Shown piece by piece: positions 14,401 to 23,000 of a stretch of 64,000 nucleotides of DNA (positions are counted from its first letter, which is position 1; the number at the start of each line of letters is the position of its first letter). The notes under the pieces are model-generated. The model did not search any database. It saw only the letters and a list, made by a program, of their open reading frames with translations, and was not told where the DNA came from. The stretch spans positions 33,577,447-33,641,446 of the forward strand of contig NC_089984.1 of assembly GCF_036417845.1 (NCBI RefSeq), in the 5' to 3' direction. The DNA comes from Apteryx mantelli. Lineage: Eukaryota > Chordata > Aves > Apterygiformes > Apterygidae. Both the position numbers and the translations under genes were made by a program.

Positions 14401-15726
14401 AAGGCATAGGAATAGGGGAATAGAGGAATAGGGGTTGGACTGGGAAGGAAAGGAGTTTATTGTAAAGGTGCATTGGTTTGAAGCCTGTTACATGGAGACT
14501 GTGATAAATAGTTGAGGAAAGTAAGCCTCTGGAGAGTCTCGGGCAGCGTGCCTGCCTGTCTGCTTTCCAGAGGAGGAAGACCTGCTTCTTCTGTTTTGTT
14601 AGTTTGCTTGGCAGAGATCAGCGCAGTCCTGAGATGCAAGATTTGGGTGTCCCAATGACTCACGTAGTGACAGTGGGAAATCAGACAACTATTTGCAATT
14701 TGCTTTTAAAAAACTGTTTAAATGAACATACTAAAATGCATTAATAGAGTTCTAAAATCAATCAGATTGATTATGTCAAAGGGAATAGGCCATTTATGTG
14801 GTATAAGCTCTGAACGCCTAATCCTTTACGATCTGTGTATCATGTGGTTTGTATAGTGTTGTTTTGTTATTGTTTACTTATTCATAGCATAAATAATCAT
14901 GTCTGATCTGCAAGTACTCGGTATTCTGTTTTCTCCTTACTGGTCACTATAGATCCATAAATTCTTCTTTCTGTGGAGAATAAACACAGTTTTGTTAAAT
15001 TTGATGTTAACATTTTTTTTCCCCAATTGTGTGTGTTGGGAATACTATTTGTTAGATGGATCTTTTCCAGTCTGGGTGTGTTGTTAGACTACTTAAACAT
15101 TATCATCTTCCCAGCTGGCAATTGGTTTAGGTTTTGAAATTTTGGCAACTTTATCAGAGACAGCCCCTACTTGTGGATTCTGGACTTAAAATTGAGCTTG
15201 TGTATATCTTTATGATATTAAATGTTTTGCAAGCCTGGGGTGTGGGAGGGTTGAAAGTCATCTCCGCAACAAAAGCGTGATTATACTTCAGTACCAGTAA
15301 ATATACTGAGATGCATTTTTGACTTGCATACTTCTGCTTTGGTTAGAAAATGCCACTTCTAGGCCTTCAAGCCAGCATTTTTTGCATGTGTTAATGATAA
15401 TGTTAAATATTTAAAGATCAGCAAAGCAGAAAATAATTGAGAATGCAAGTTTTGAAAAGCTTCTTACAAACACACCTATATGTATTTAAATATTGACAGA
15501 TTTAAGCAATTTATCAAGTGATGAAGACTTTATTAGCTAATCTTGCTGAACTTGTACATCTCGTATTGACTCCCAAGACCAAGTGAAGATTTTCAGTAAT
15601 AGATAAGAAAATACAACTGATGCTACTTTGAACTTTCTAAAAAGACACTTTCTATTTTCTTACAGGGGCAGAAAGCGTTTTGTGAGTGAAGGAGATGGAG
15701 GTCGTCTTAAACTAGAAAGTTACTGA
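2411..15726 (+). CDS. PDCD4: Programmed cell death protein 4 (gene-level CDS, 11 coding exons)
   Basis: Coding exons: 2411-2450, 6168-6464, 7017-7111, 8905-9018, 9280-9501, 9770-9867, 11172-11286, 12040-12147, 13195-13305, 14236-14375, 15666-15726. Every junction is GT-AG and frame is kept, giving 1401 nt and 466 aa (human 469). PDCD4 is a tumour-suppressor translation repressor: its two MA3 domains bind eIF4A and block its helicase activity in cap-dependent initiation. MA3-1 spans about residues 158-281 and MA3-2 about 322-446. The basic N-terminus carries the S6K/beta-TrCP phosphodegron DSGRGDS at 68-74. The C-terminal KRFVSEG holds Ser454, equivalent to the human Akt site Ser457. The acidic residues known in human to contact eIF4A (253, 414, 418) are kept as Asp250, Asp411 and Asp415. 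The ATG has A at -3 and G at +4. No breaks or frameshifts are seen. Identification is near certain. Confidence 0.97.
2451..6167 (+). other. PDCD4: PDCD4 intron 2 (3.7 kb)
   Basis: Longest PDCD4 intron within the coding part, bounded by GTAAGT and a TCTCTTTAAG acceptor. The sequence is AT-rich with short T and A runs (for example near 5513-5528). I found no exon, RNA gene or recognisable transposon in it. Confidence 0.85.
6168..6464 (+). CDS. PDCD4: PDCD4 exon 3: N-terminal regulatory region
   Basis: 297 nt, residues 14-112 plus a split codon. It encodes the acidic segment SGDEENGG, the basic run [12 protein letters not shown] and the phosphodegron DSGRGDS (68-74). Ser65 corresponds to human Ser67, the S6K1 site, and Ser69/Ser74 to the residues needed for beta-TrCP binding. 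It then reads VPTSPKG and the basic [10 protein letters not shown] stretch of the RNA-binding region. Donor GTAGGT. Confidence 0.97.
6465..7016 (+). other. PDCD4: PDCD4 intron 3 (552 bp)
   Basis: Bounded by GTAGGT and TTTTGCCAG. Nothing recognisable inside. Confidence 0.85.
7017..7111 (+). CDS. PDCD4: PDCD4 exon 4
   Basis: 95 nt, completing residues 113-144. It encodes the Gly-rich [14 protein letters not shown] linker and the acidic DPNYDDDQ just before MA3-1. It ends in phase 0 before GTAGGC. Confidence 0.97.
7112..8904 (+). other. PDCD4: PDCD4 intron 4 (1.8 kb)
   Basis: Bounded by GTAGGC and a TTTTAAAATAG acceptor. Mixed composition. No exon, RNA gene or identifiable repeat seen. Confidence 0.85.
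8905..9018 (+). CDS. PDCD4: PDCD4 exon 5: start of MA3-1
   Basis: 114 nt, 38 codons in phase 0 (residues 145-182), reading [20 protein letters not shown] and continuing through [12 protein letters not shown]. This is the first helical part of MA3-1, the eIF4A-binding fold. Donor GTATGT. Confidence 0.97.
9175..9252. repeat. TG/TA simple repeat and AT-rich tract in PDCD4 intron 5
   Basis: TG/TA dinucleotide runs (about 9175-9200) are followed by an AT-only tract (about 9212-9250) inside the 261-bp intron 5 (9019-9279), so much of that intron is low-complexity. Confidence 0.8.
9280..9501 (+). CDS. PDCD4: PDCD4 exon 6: core of MA3-1
   Basis: 222 nt, 74 codons (residues 183-256). It contains the highly conserved [19 protein letters not shown] segment and ends at LDSPKAPQ. 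Asp250 corresponds to human Asp253, an eIF4A contact. Donor GTATAT. Confidence 0.97.
9770..9867 (+). CDS. PDCD4: PDCD4 exon 7: end of MA3-1
   Basis: 98 nt after a TTGTTGCAG acceptor. It reads [15 protein letters not shown] and continues to CTQA plus a split Arg codon. The second residue, Met, replaces the Val usual in LVGQF. Donor GTAATT. Confidence 0.96.
9868..11171 (+). other. PDCD4: PDCD4 intron 7 (1.3 kb)
   Basis: Bounded by GTAATT and TGCTTTCTAG. AT-rich with short homopolymer runs. No feature recognised. Confidence 0.85.
11172..11286 (+). CDS. PDCD4: PDCD4 exon 8: inter-MA3 linker
   Basis: 115 nt, completing residue 327. It encodes [18 protein letters not shown] and the Gly-rich [17 protein letters not shown] linker that leads into MA3-2. 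Donor GTAGCT. Confidence 0.96.
11287..12039 (+). other. PDCD4: PDCD4 intron 8 (753 bp)
   Basis: Bounded by GTAGCT and ATTCAATAG. Nothing recognisable inside. Confidence 0.85.
12040..12147 (+). CDS. PDCD4: PDCD4 exon 9: start of MA3-2
   Basis: 108 nt, 36 codons (residues 328-363), reading [20 protein letters not shown] and ending HFHHELVYE. Donor GTAAGG. Confidence 0.97.
12148..13194 (+). other. PDCD4: PDCD4 intron 9 (1.05 kb)
   Basis: Bounded by GTAAGG and TTTGTTTCAG. The open frames inside it on both strands lack homology that I can recognise. Confidence 0.85.
13195..13305 (+). CDS. PDCD4: PDCD4 exon 10: MA3-2
   Basis: 111 nt, 37 codons (residues 364-400), reading [19 protein letters not shown] and ending in TMDQMKR. 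Donor GTAAGT. Confidence 0.97.
13306..14235 (+). other. PDCD4: PDCD4 intron 10 (930 bp)
   Basis: Bounded by GTAAGT and TTACACTGCAG. AT-rich. AATCATAGAATAACC near 14190 faintly resembles a CR1 end but is too short to call. Confidence 0.8.
14236..14375 (+). CDS. PDCD4: PDCD4 exon 11: end of MA3-2
   Basis: 140 nt starting at Gly401. It reads [20 protein letters not shown] and ends in RDLCPS plus a split Arg codon. Asp411 and Asp415 match human Asp414 and Asp418, the MA3-2 residues known to contact eIF4A. Donor GTACTT. Confidence 0.97.
14376..15665 (+). other. PDCD4: PDCD4 intron 11 (1.3 kb)
   Basis: Bounded by GTACTT and TTTTCTTACAG. No supported feature within. A run of similar units (ggaatagggg and close variants) at about 14409-14435 is a short imperfect tandem repeat. 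Confidence 0.8.
15666..15726 (+). CDS. PDCD4: PDCD4 exon 12: C-terminal codons and stop
   Basis: 61 coding nt reading [19 protein letters not shown] then TGA at 15724-15726. Ser454 sits in an RxRxxS-type context, the Akt/S6K site equivalent to human Ser457. The exon continues as 3' UTR. Confidence 0.97.
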
Positions 15727-15774
15727 ATGTGAAAACCAACTCCTGAAGCCTTAAAAGTTTAAAGGGAAGAAAGA

Positions 15775-15826
15775 TGTGTATATATATACACATATATATG
15801 TGTGTATGTGTACCCATACACACACA
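15775..15826 (+). repeat. Palindromic TA/TG repeat in PDCD4 3' UTR
   Basis: TGTGTATATATATACACA at 15775-15792 is an 18-bp perfect palindrome. It is followed by TGTGTGTATG and, after a five- to six-base loop, CATACACACA, an exact inverted partner. The start of the 3' UTR can therefore form two adjacent hairpins. Confidence 0.85.
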
Positions 15827-15991
15827 TAATACACCAAAATTTTAACGAGTTGCTTAGCACAGTTCATATTTTTTTAAAAGCATGTGTTTTGGGAACAAAT
15901 CATTTTTTAAATAGTTTTATAAATTTCAGGAAGAAAACTCTTTGGGCATGTAGTAAAACAACTGGCCACTCCGCTGTGGTGGTGCCTTCAA

Positions 15992-15999
15992 ATAAGCTA
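15992..15999 (+). promoter_or_regulatory. PDCD4: miR-21 8-mer target site in PDCD4 3' UTR
   Basis: ATAAGCTA is a full 8-mer match to the miR-21 seed (positions 2-8 plus the A opposite position 1). It lies 266 nt after the stop codon. PDCD4 is a classic miR-21 target in mammals, with the site a little over 200 nt into the human 3' UTR, so sequence and position both agree. Confidence 0.85.
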
Positions 16000-16369
16000 T
16001 CTTTTTATAAGTGCCATATGTTTATGACCTAATCATTCCATGTTTGCATCGATGTCTAACTGCCGCTCTTTCTTTCAAAGACAGTGTTTTCATCATAAAA
16101 TCACTGGTTTATACAAAGCTTTACAGAAGGGTCAAGTTATGCTGCTGTGACCCCATTTTCATTGCTGCTGAAGAAATACTGTGCTTTGGGAGGAAAAATA
16201 GTTGTTTCTTTGTTTTAAAGAGCCCAGGAAAATGGGGTTGGGTCATAAGATGAATTCATCTGTTCCAGAAGAGAAGACTGGTAGGTTTTAGATTTTCTAG
16301 CTACCACTTACCAAACTGGTCTTTTTTTTTTTTATGTAACTGGAAAAGTGAAAAGTTCTGGTAGAACAT

Positions 16370-16375
16370 ATTAAA
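16370..16375 (+). terminator. PDCD4: Candidate PDCD4 poly(A) signal (ATTAAA)
   Basis: ATTAAA followed within ~10 bases by a T-rich then GT-containing tract. No AATAAA was found between the stop codon and this point. Confidence 0.4.
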
Positions 16376-16395
16376 AAAATTTTTTTTGTGAAGCT

Positions 16396-16755
16396 GTCCT
16401 TTCTGCCTCCTGTTTTTTAAACATTTTTTTATGAAGACGGGGTTTCTAAACTCCATGCACTAGAGCTTTGCATCTAACACCACCTTTTTTGTATTACAGC
16501 ATACAGAAGAGCACTGACTGATTAAGCGAATGGTAAATATTTACTAAAAATGCTTTTGAAACCACCTGTGGCTTGCATAGGAGTATCGGGGAGGGGGGGA
16601 GATATTTTGGTATCGCGCACAGTGCTGCTCTGACAAGCCGGTGAACAGGGGCAGGGCTGTTTCACGGCACCGCGCCGTAGCGGCCTCCCCCCGCCGTGTT
16701 TCGGTTTTGTTGGGCGACACCGGCTGCCGCGGCGCTGCCCGGGGCCGGGCCGGGC
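16396..16755 (-). other. Tail-to-tail PDCD4/BBIP1 intergenic region with BBIP1 3' UTR
   Basis: Between the inferred PDCD4 poly(A) site and the BBIP1 stop. The right part (16620-16755) is GC-rich and must be BBIP1 3' UTR. No canonical AATAAA on the minus strand was found. A variant AGTAAA at 16540-16545 (minus) is the nearest candidate. BBIP1 transcripts may therefore run into the PDCD4 3' UTR. Confidence 0.4.
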
Positions 16756-17039
16756 CTAGGGCCGCGCCGCCTCCTGCTGCTGCGCCGCCTCCAGCGCCGC
16801 GCGCTGCAGCTTCTCCAGCTTCTCCAGCGACACCGACTTGAGCGGCAGCAGCTTGGGCTTGCACAGCACCATGGCGGGCGCGTCCTCCACCGACAGCTGC
16901 CCTGCAGCGGGAGAGAAGCGCTGTCCGTGAGCGCCGCGCCCGCGCCGCCGCCCCTCAGCGCCCGCCGCCGCCGCCCGCCCGCGCCGCCGGTACCTTGCTT
17001 GGGCAGCACCTCCCGGAACGCGGCCTTCCCCTCCGGCAT
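16756..17039 (-). CDS. BBIP1: BBSome-interacting protein 1 (two coding exons)
   Basis: Coding exons on the minus strand are 17039-16994 (46 nt) and 16901-16756 (146 nt), joined across a 92-bp GT-AG intron (16902-16993). The 63-aa product has the family hallmarks [28 protein letters not shown] and [12 protein letters not shown]1 (BBIP10, BBS18) is a small subunit of the BBSome, which moves membrane proteins into and out of cilia. It is also linked to microtubule stability. The second half is a predicted helix. The C-terminus is alanine/glutamine-rich and a little shorter than in human, where the tail is polar (ITH end). The start at 17039 sits in GCCGCCATG. An upstream in-frame ATG at 17063 would add eight residues but has poor context. 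Base use is extremely GC-rich because the gene lies inside its own CpG island. Identification is firm. The protein has not been checked against transcripts. Confidence 0.92.
16902..16993 (-). other. BBIP1: BBIP1 intron, 92 bp
   Basis: Minus-strand donor AAGCAAG|GTACC (boundary at 16994/16993) and acceptor CCGCTGCAG|GGCAGC (boundary at 16902/16901). Removing it restores KQGQLSVED exactly as in the family. Reading through it instead gives an Arg/Gly-rich nonsense frame. Confidence 0.92.
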
Positions 17040-17102
17040 GGCGGCGGCGGCGCCCACGGGCATGCGCAGGGCTGAGGGGGCGGGCTGGCTAGCGGGGTGA
17101 AA

Positions 17103-17121
17103 ACTACACTTCCCAGCATGC
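17103..17121 (+). promoter_or_regulatory. ZNF143 (Staf)-type element, forward
   Basis: ACTACACTTCCCAGCATGC differs at one position from the long ZNF143/SBS consensus ACTACAATTCCCAGCATGC. Confidence 0.8.
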
Positions 17122-17174
17122 TCTGCGCTGAGTCGGCGCCCTCAAGAGGCTGGCGCCGATTCCCGCGCCCCAGC

Positions 17175-17193
17175 GCATGCTGGGGGTTGTAGT
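17175..17193 (-). promoter_or_regulatory. ZNF143 (Staf)-type element, reverse
   Basis: Read on the minus strand this is ACTACAACCCCCAGCATGC, two mismatches from the same consensus. It forms an inverted pair with the element 53 bp to its left. Confidence 0.78.
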
Positions 17194-20069
17194 CCTTGAA
17201 AGGGCGGGCCGACGGCGGCCGGGGAGGGGCTTGCCCAGCTGCACGCCCAGCATTGTATTCGCGGCGGCGGAGCCACCCCGGCCGCCGCGGACCTGGGGCG
17301 GGTGCAGCCCTTCGGGCCGCCCGCGCTTCTCATCCGCTCTGCTTTTGCGTTTTTTTTAATAAAATCCCAGCAGACACCGTCCAACAGCTGGGCTTTGCCA
17401 GGGCTCAAATGCTCTGGGGTTCGTTTTTAGGCAGTGCCTCAGGATTTGCAGGGTGAATTATGCTGGTGTTCAAAGCGTAAACAGCAGCAAAAGGGGGTGT
17501 GTTTCAATACGCTGCGGGTGCAAATGCAGCAAAACCAGATTTGCCAGTGCTCCTCTGATGCTTGTGCACATGAGCGGCTCGTCTGCGTTTTGGGAGACTC
17601 TTTGCCCTTCCTGGCACCTTCCCGCAGACGGTGGCGATTCCCCGGTAGCACGGGGCTTCGGGCGGCTTTCCTCACGGTGCTGCTTGGGCACTGGCACGGG
17701 TAAAAGCAGGGGTGAATAAAGTAAAGGGCAAGCTACGTCCTGCGATGGAAAATGAGAGAGAAAGTGATTTTTGCTCGTCATCCTTCCCCCTTCTGCCCTG
17801 CTGTGGCTGGTCGCATGTTTCCCCCTGCAGCCCAGACCCCTGTGGACCATGGACCTGTCGGCTGTGGTATCCAGGGCGTTCTTGGGGTTACAGCGAAGCC
17901 TGCGATGAAACGCTCGCTTCCAGTAAGCAGCACCTCTTGATAGCTATTTAAAGCCTGTCCGCATTGTTCCCGGACGGTTTCCTTTTTCCTCTACGGCAAC
18001 CTACAGTCGGGAGCTGCCGGTCCCTCAGGTAGCCCGCTTCCGTGTCGCCCGAAGCGCTGCCCGCTCGCGACGCTCGAGGCCAGCAGAGCGGCCGGGAGCG
18101 TGTCCCCGGCTTCCGGCCTTTTGTGCGCCCGGCCAAAGATAGCACGTGAGTTTGGCCCGGGACGGCACGAAGGTGGGCCCATTTCTGCTGTGATTCACGT
18201 ATTCCACCTTCGGGTCAGAAGGTGAGGCTATAAAATGGTTGTGCTTTCTTGGGACATCCTTCTCTACCCTTTGAAGTCCGCAGAAGCGTTCCCGCTGATC
18301 TCGGTGGAGGCAGCTTCCCCTTTTGCCTGGGGTGCCGGCTGCTGTGCCGGTGAGTGTTTCCTACCGACTGGAGGTGAAGAGGACGGGGCACTGAGTGCGG
18401 CTGCTTGTAGATGAGGGCATTTTACACAGTACGTGCGATTTACAAATCAATAATTTGGTAGTTTTTTTTTTTAACTGATCCGGTCAGCATCTTAGCTAAA
18501 AATGAACTGTAAAAGACAGCAGTAGTTTTTGCAAGATGCCAATTATGAATGAAAACCTCGCTCCGCGAGACCAGCAGTTATTCCTGTGAAAACATATACG
18601 GCTTGCAGAGCAACAGAAGATTAAATGAAAGCAAGACATTGGAATCAAATCCAGGTTAGGCTTTCTTGACAGTGTCCTTCAGAGCGTAGATGACCACCTG
18701 GAGTCCAGCCGTACGTGAGGACTGGCATTTACAGCAACCAGAGCCCATCTCAGTCGCGCAGGGAATCACTTTCCAAAACAGTTTTCCTGCCAACAGGGTT
18801 TGTTTGCTCGGTGATGAGAAACAATGGTCAATTCAGTTTGTTCCTTGAGCGTTTTAGTGATTGAGAAGTGGCATCTGGCACTGTGCTAAATCCATTTTCT
18901 TAGCTAGCCAAATGCCAACTTGGCAGCCTATCTAGAAAGCTGATAGCAGTGAGACGGGTGATTACGGGGATTGTTTTCAGCAGTCTCTAGTAACTCTGTT
19001 TTTGCACCTCTTTGACACCTCTTTCCATTGGGAAAAAAAACATAGTTACCATCTGCAGGACTGGAAGGACTGGACGAGAGAGAAGAGAGAGGCATGGACA
19101 TAGTCTGGAGCTTAATATTGTGCTATTTTGCACCTTCTGTCTGAGGATTTCAGAGTGCCTCAAAGACTGTAATGGGTTCAGCTTTGAGTTAGGCTGGGAT
19201 TCATTCGCTAGAGCAACGTTAACTGGAGCTGACAAAGGGACAAAGCGTGGCACAGAGAACCTGCCTCCAACCTTGTGTTAGAAGAGCAACAACAAGAGAA
19301 GATGAGTTTCCCAATTACATATGAAGGACCCAATCTTTTATTTTGCTAAGAAAGCGGTGTTCTCACAGTGTGAGGGTAGGATACGAGAAGGGGGAAACGC
19401 ACTTTAGGTTCCATCCTTATTTTACGGATGTCACAAACAAGTTATTCTTGTGCACTGCAGAAAGCCTCACAACCACAAAGCCAGCAATAACTTTATAAAT
19501 GATAAGCTTGTTTTCCTCCTCCTCTTCCCAGATATTCTCAGTACGGCAGACAGCAAAGAGATGAGCGTTGCTGGAATCCAGAGAGTTTCATAACGTGGCA
19601 GCCGCTTGCTGAAAGCCCTGCAGACACAAAACAACACTTATTTTAAGTCTTGAGAAACATCTTCTCCTACCAGGTATAAGAAAAAAAAAGGATTTAGGTG
19701 AAGCAATATTGCCAGTCCCATAGGTTTATGAGGCTTGTTTTTTTTTTTTTTGTCTTTGCACATTTTAAGTGCTTTTTATTTTTACTCTGCTTTTTGAGTC
19801 TTTCAAGTTCATGTTTTCCATTTTTTTGGGTGGTGGTGGTGTTTGTTTTCATACAAGAAAATCTGGAATCAGGTCATTACTTTAAAAACAAAAACCTTAT
19901 TGAGAGTACCATATAAACACATAACTCCAGACGTGGGATGTTTAAAAATAAAGCCAGTTTCATGAGAATTGCCCATCTTGAGGGTGATTTTCTGTTCTAA
20001 GTAAACACTTTATTGACCGTTTTAAGAAGCTTTTAATAACACTTGATCTGTGTCTGCTTTCCAAGCAGA

Positions 20070-20096
20070 TCTCTCTCTCTTTCTTTCTTTCTTTTC
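20070..20096. repeat. CT / CTTT simple repeat
   Basis: Run of CT dinucleotides passing into CTTT units, ending in CTTTTCT. Pure pyrimidine on the plus strand. Confidence 0.85.
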
Positions 20097-23000
20097 TAAA
20101 TATCTAGAACTCTTTTCATCTCTATAATTGCTGATGAGGCCAGAAATGCAGTGTTGCAGCATGACTTTGTGACATGTGTTGAATAGCACATACCACACTT
20201 TCAAAAATACATGTGGAGGTTTGTTTTTTTCATGCATTTGTCCCCTTAAGCTGCTGACTAGTACCATAGGATACAGGACATGAAGAAGAAGGTCGTTCTG
20301 GGTGAGGGAGCAGGGGAGTGGGGACAAAAAGCCTAGGGTGGCTTTCTGAGGTGTTCCTGTGAGGACACCTCACACGTGTCTTCAGAGCCTGAAGACAGCT
20401 GAAATTAAAAACAGTCCTTGTTTTTGAAAGGGAGTTGAAAGATGAGTGTATTTCTTTGAGTTCAACTTGATAAATATACTTATCTTAAAATCTTTTGGTA
20501 TTCTGATGCAGCGGTACTTTCAAGCCGTACACACCAAGGCAAGAATAAAAGGTGGAAGGAGAAGTCCTTATTCAGTGTAAAGATTTGTATTTCACTGCTC
20601 CATTTGTGCCAAGTGCCTGGAAATATATTGTCCAAGGGACACAGAAGCAGCTTTTTGACTGGCTGCTCTTTCTGTTCTCCCTCTATCAATAACGTCCGGT
20701 AAATGCCGCGATCTGACGGCCTGTCTTAGTGCTACGCGTAAATCCCATTCTGGGCTCCCAAGCCAGATGCTCTAGACTGGCGTTTCTAGGAGGTTACTGC
20801 TCTACTTGTGTGGTTCGAATCGCTTAAGTCTTTGGCCTTGTGCCGTAAAGTGCCAGCAGAGGCATGCTGTAATTGCCCGTAAATGCACCGTCTGTCATAT
20901 TATTGTTTAATTATTCCAGCTTCTCAGCACCACACACTGCTTAGTGTCTCTCTTGCTATCTTTATTTAATTGAGTGGAAAAAATCGGAGACTTGTGCTTC
21001 ACTCACGTCACTTTGTATTTATCCAGTATCACTGGATCCTACTCTGAGGCCCCAGCTTTCGTATGCAGAAGCCAGCCTTTTATATAGTCAATAATGTCAA
21101 TATTTAAAGCATATGTTAGAAACAGAATCAATATTTTAACACATGGTAAACTCAGGCCATAAATCTCTTAACACAGTGAAATGATTGTATTATTATCCTT
21201 TGAAACACCCCTCCTCCCCCTGGGAAACAAGGAGGGGAAAGAAAACTCTTGAATAACCAAGTCCTTGTTCGTACAATGCAGGACTGTTCCTAGCTTGTCA
21301 CTTTGTCTGTGTCACTTCTTTCTTTTCTGTCTACCAAACCTCCCTTTTCTTTTGTGTTAAATGCCTTCATCTTCATGAGCCTTCATTTCCTAGCCCATCG
21401 CTACTGATGTTTTAGTTTATTACAGGGGTGTCAGCTCTTTCTTGAGATCGCCTTGTGATGACGAGCTCCACTGCCCACTTCTTACCCTTTCAAACACCGC
21501 TCTGCTTTCTCCCATGCTTGCAGGGAACCCCTTATTAATGTGTGTTAAAAAAGAAAAAAAAAAGAAAAAAAAGTCTTTCACAGCTCTCTCCAACACTCTC
21601 CTTCCCTCTGTGGCTACGCAAAGTTGTCTGCACATCGGCTGCTTTTCTTTCCTCGTGCTTCCCCTGTCTATGACAAGTGCATGTCATTTTTCTGGTCTAA
21701 CGTTTAGCTTACAGGCTGTTCGAGTCAATCTTCTTGGACATCACCTAGCATATAAGATCAAGATCAGGCTGCTATGCATTACCACAGCAATAATAAATAT
21801 TGAGGTTGTTAGCACTCACTCTGTCCTAGTTTTCATGTCTCTAGGCTGAAGGAGTTTCATGATGTCCTTTTGGAAAATCATTCCACACCTGAATAGATCT
21901 AGTTTTTCAGGACTTTTTTTTTCATGAATCCTCAGCTGAAATGTTCCTTTACAGGTGGACTTTATATAATGCCCTGACTGAGCCAACATCATTGTTGGGG
22001 TTGTACTTTTGGCTTCCCGTAAGTGAACTGGAAGATTATTCATTTCGTATTATTTTCTGGTGTGACTGATTTTTCATCCATCTCTTTCCTGCAGGAAAGA
22101 GCAATTTATATAATGATTTCACTGTGGAACTGACTGCAGGCCTGACTGCTATTTGTCACCATTCAGGAAATCCATCCCTGGCTCCAGAGGAACACTCAGT
22201 CCCTGCTGAGAGCCTGGAAGAGGGGGGGAGAATCGATAGCAGAGCTGCAGCTATTAAGACCAACAGGCAAATGTTTTATTCAAACTTAATTTCCCTTCCC
22301 ATATACCTTTTACATGAAAATTATCTCTTTAAAAGAATTTGAATTTGGGTTGTTTTGGGTCAATTGTGTGCAATTGATTTTTTTTTTTTTTTTCCTGGGG
22401 ACTCTCCTGTTCTGCTGAGCTGCATGTTTTCCACATTTCAGACAGTGGAGTTTGCAACACTGACGAGTTGTAATCCTGATTAAAACTGCTTTTGCCGGTG
22501 GCCTTGGTTAACCTATTGGCAATGCTACTTGCCTGGGCATGGGGCAGCTGGCTTTTTTACACAGCTCAGCATGGATGTGCTGCCACTCCCAGCCACTTTT
22601 AGGACGCAGCTGAGTTGGTTACAGTAACCTTAAGCAAAACATGCAATAAAATTGTTCTGCCGTTCTGGGGCCACCACTCCCAGAGACCTTTCCCCTTTCT
22701 TGGCTACTGTGGAAGCCTCTTTCCTTCTGCTTCACACCTTTATCGGCTAAAAATGATAAGAGTGCAGAACTGCTGGCTTCGGACCGCCCTCTTTGCAGGA
22801 GAGGCTACCCGGCTACGCCGTCGTGCCTGTTGGGAGATCACAGGGCTGACGGGGAAGTAGGAGCCTGCCCCCTCTTTCGTCTAGAGCAGAGGCAGGATGG
22901 AGCCTTTTATGAAGTTCAGCATGGAAAAATTTAGGCTACTTTTATACTAGCGTTCCTACATACCAGTCAGCCTGGCACTAATCTTCACGGACCTTTGAAG

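Larger units (their letters stand above)
15727..16395 (+). other. PDCD4: PDCD4 3' UTR (end inferred)
   Basis: Sequence following the PDCD4 stop. It opens with strongly palindromic TA/TG repeats (15775-15826), holds a miR-21 8-mer (15992-15999), and contains ATTAAA at 16370-16375 followed by a T/GT-rich stretch. That is a plausible poly(A) signal with cleavage near 16390. Longer forms ending further downstream, overlapping the BBIP1 3' end, cannot be excluded. Confidence 0.5.
17040..17250. promoter_or_regulatory. CpG-island promoter of BBIP1, probably bidirectional
   Basis: Dense CpG sequence immediately upstream of the BBIP1 start. It contains an Sp1 box (17076-17085), NRF1-like CATGCGCA (17061-17068) and GCGCATGC (17173-17180), a second GGGCGGG box near 17202, and two ZNF143-type elements facing each other (17103-17121 and 17175-17193). 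No TATA box is seen. In human, BBIP1 and SHOC2 are transcribed head to head from one island, so plus-strand SHOC2 transcripts probably also start here, but no exon 1 donor can be assigned with confidence. Confidence 0.7.

Noticed and set aside
16662-17063. Single 133-codon minus-strand frame at BBIP1
   Set aside because: It begins correctly but reads through the 92-bp intron and then runs out of frame. The spliced model restores the known protein.
17340-17365. AATAAA near 17359 as a poly(A) site of a plus-strand short transcript
   Set aside because: Occurs after a T run with no supporting gene model; a chance hexamer is just as likely.
20811-20821. GGTTCGAATCG resembling a tRNA T-arm B box
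   Set aside because: No A box, acceptor stem or anticodon arm could be folded upstream.
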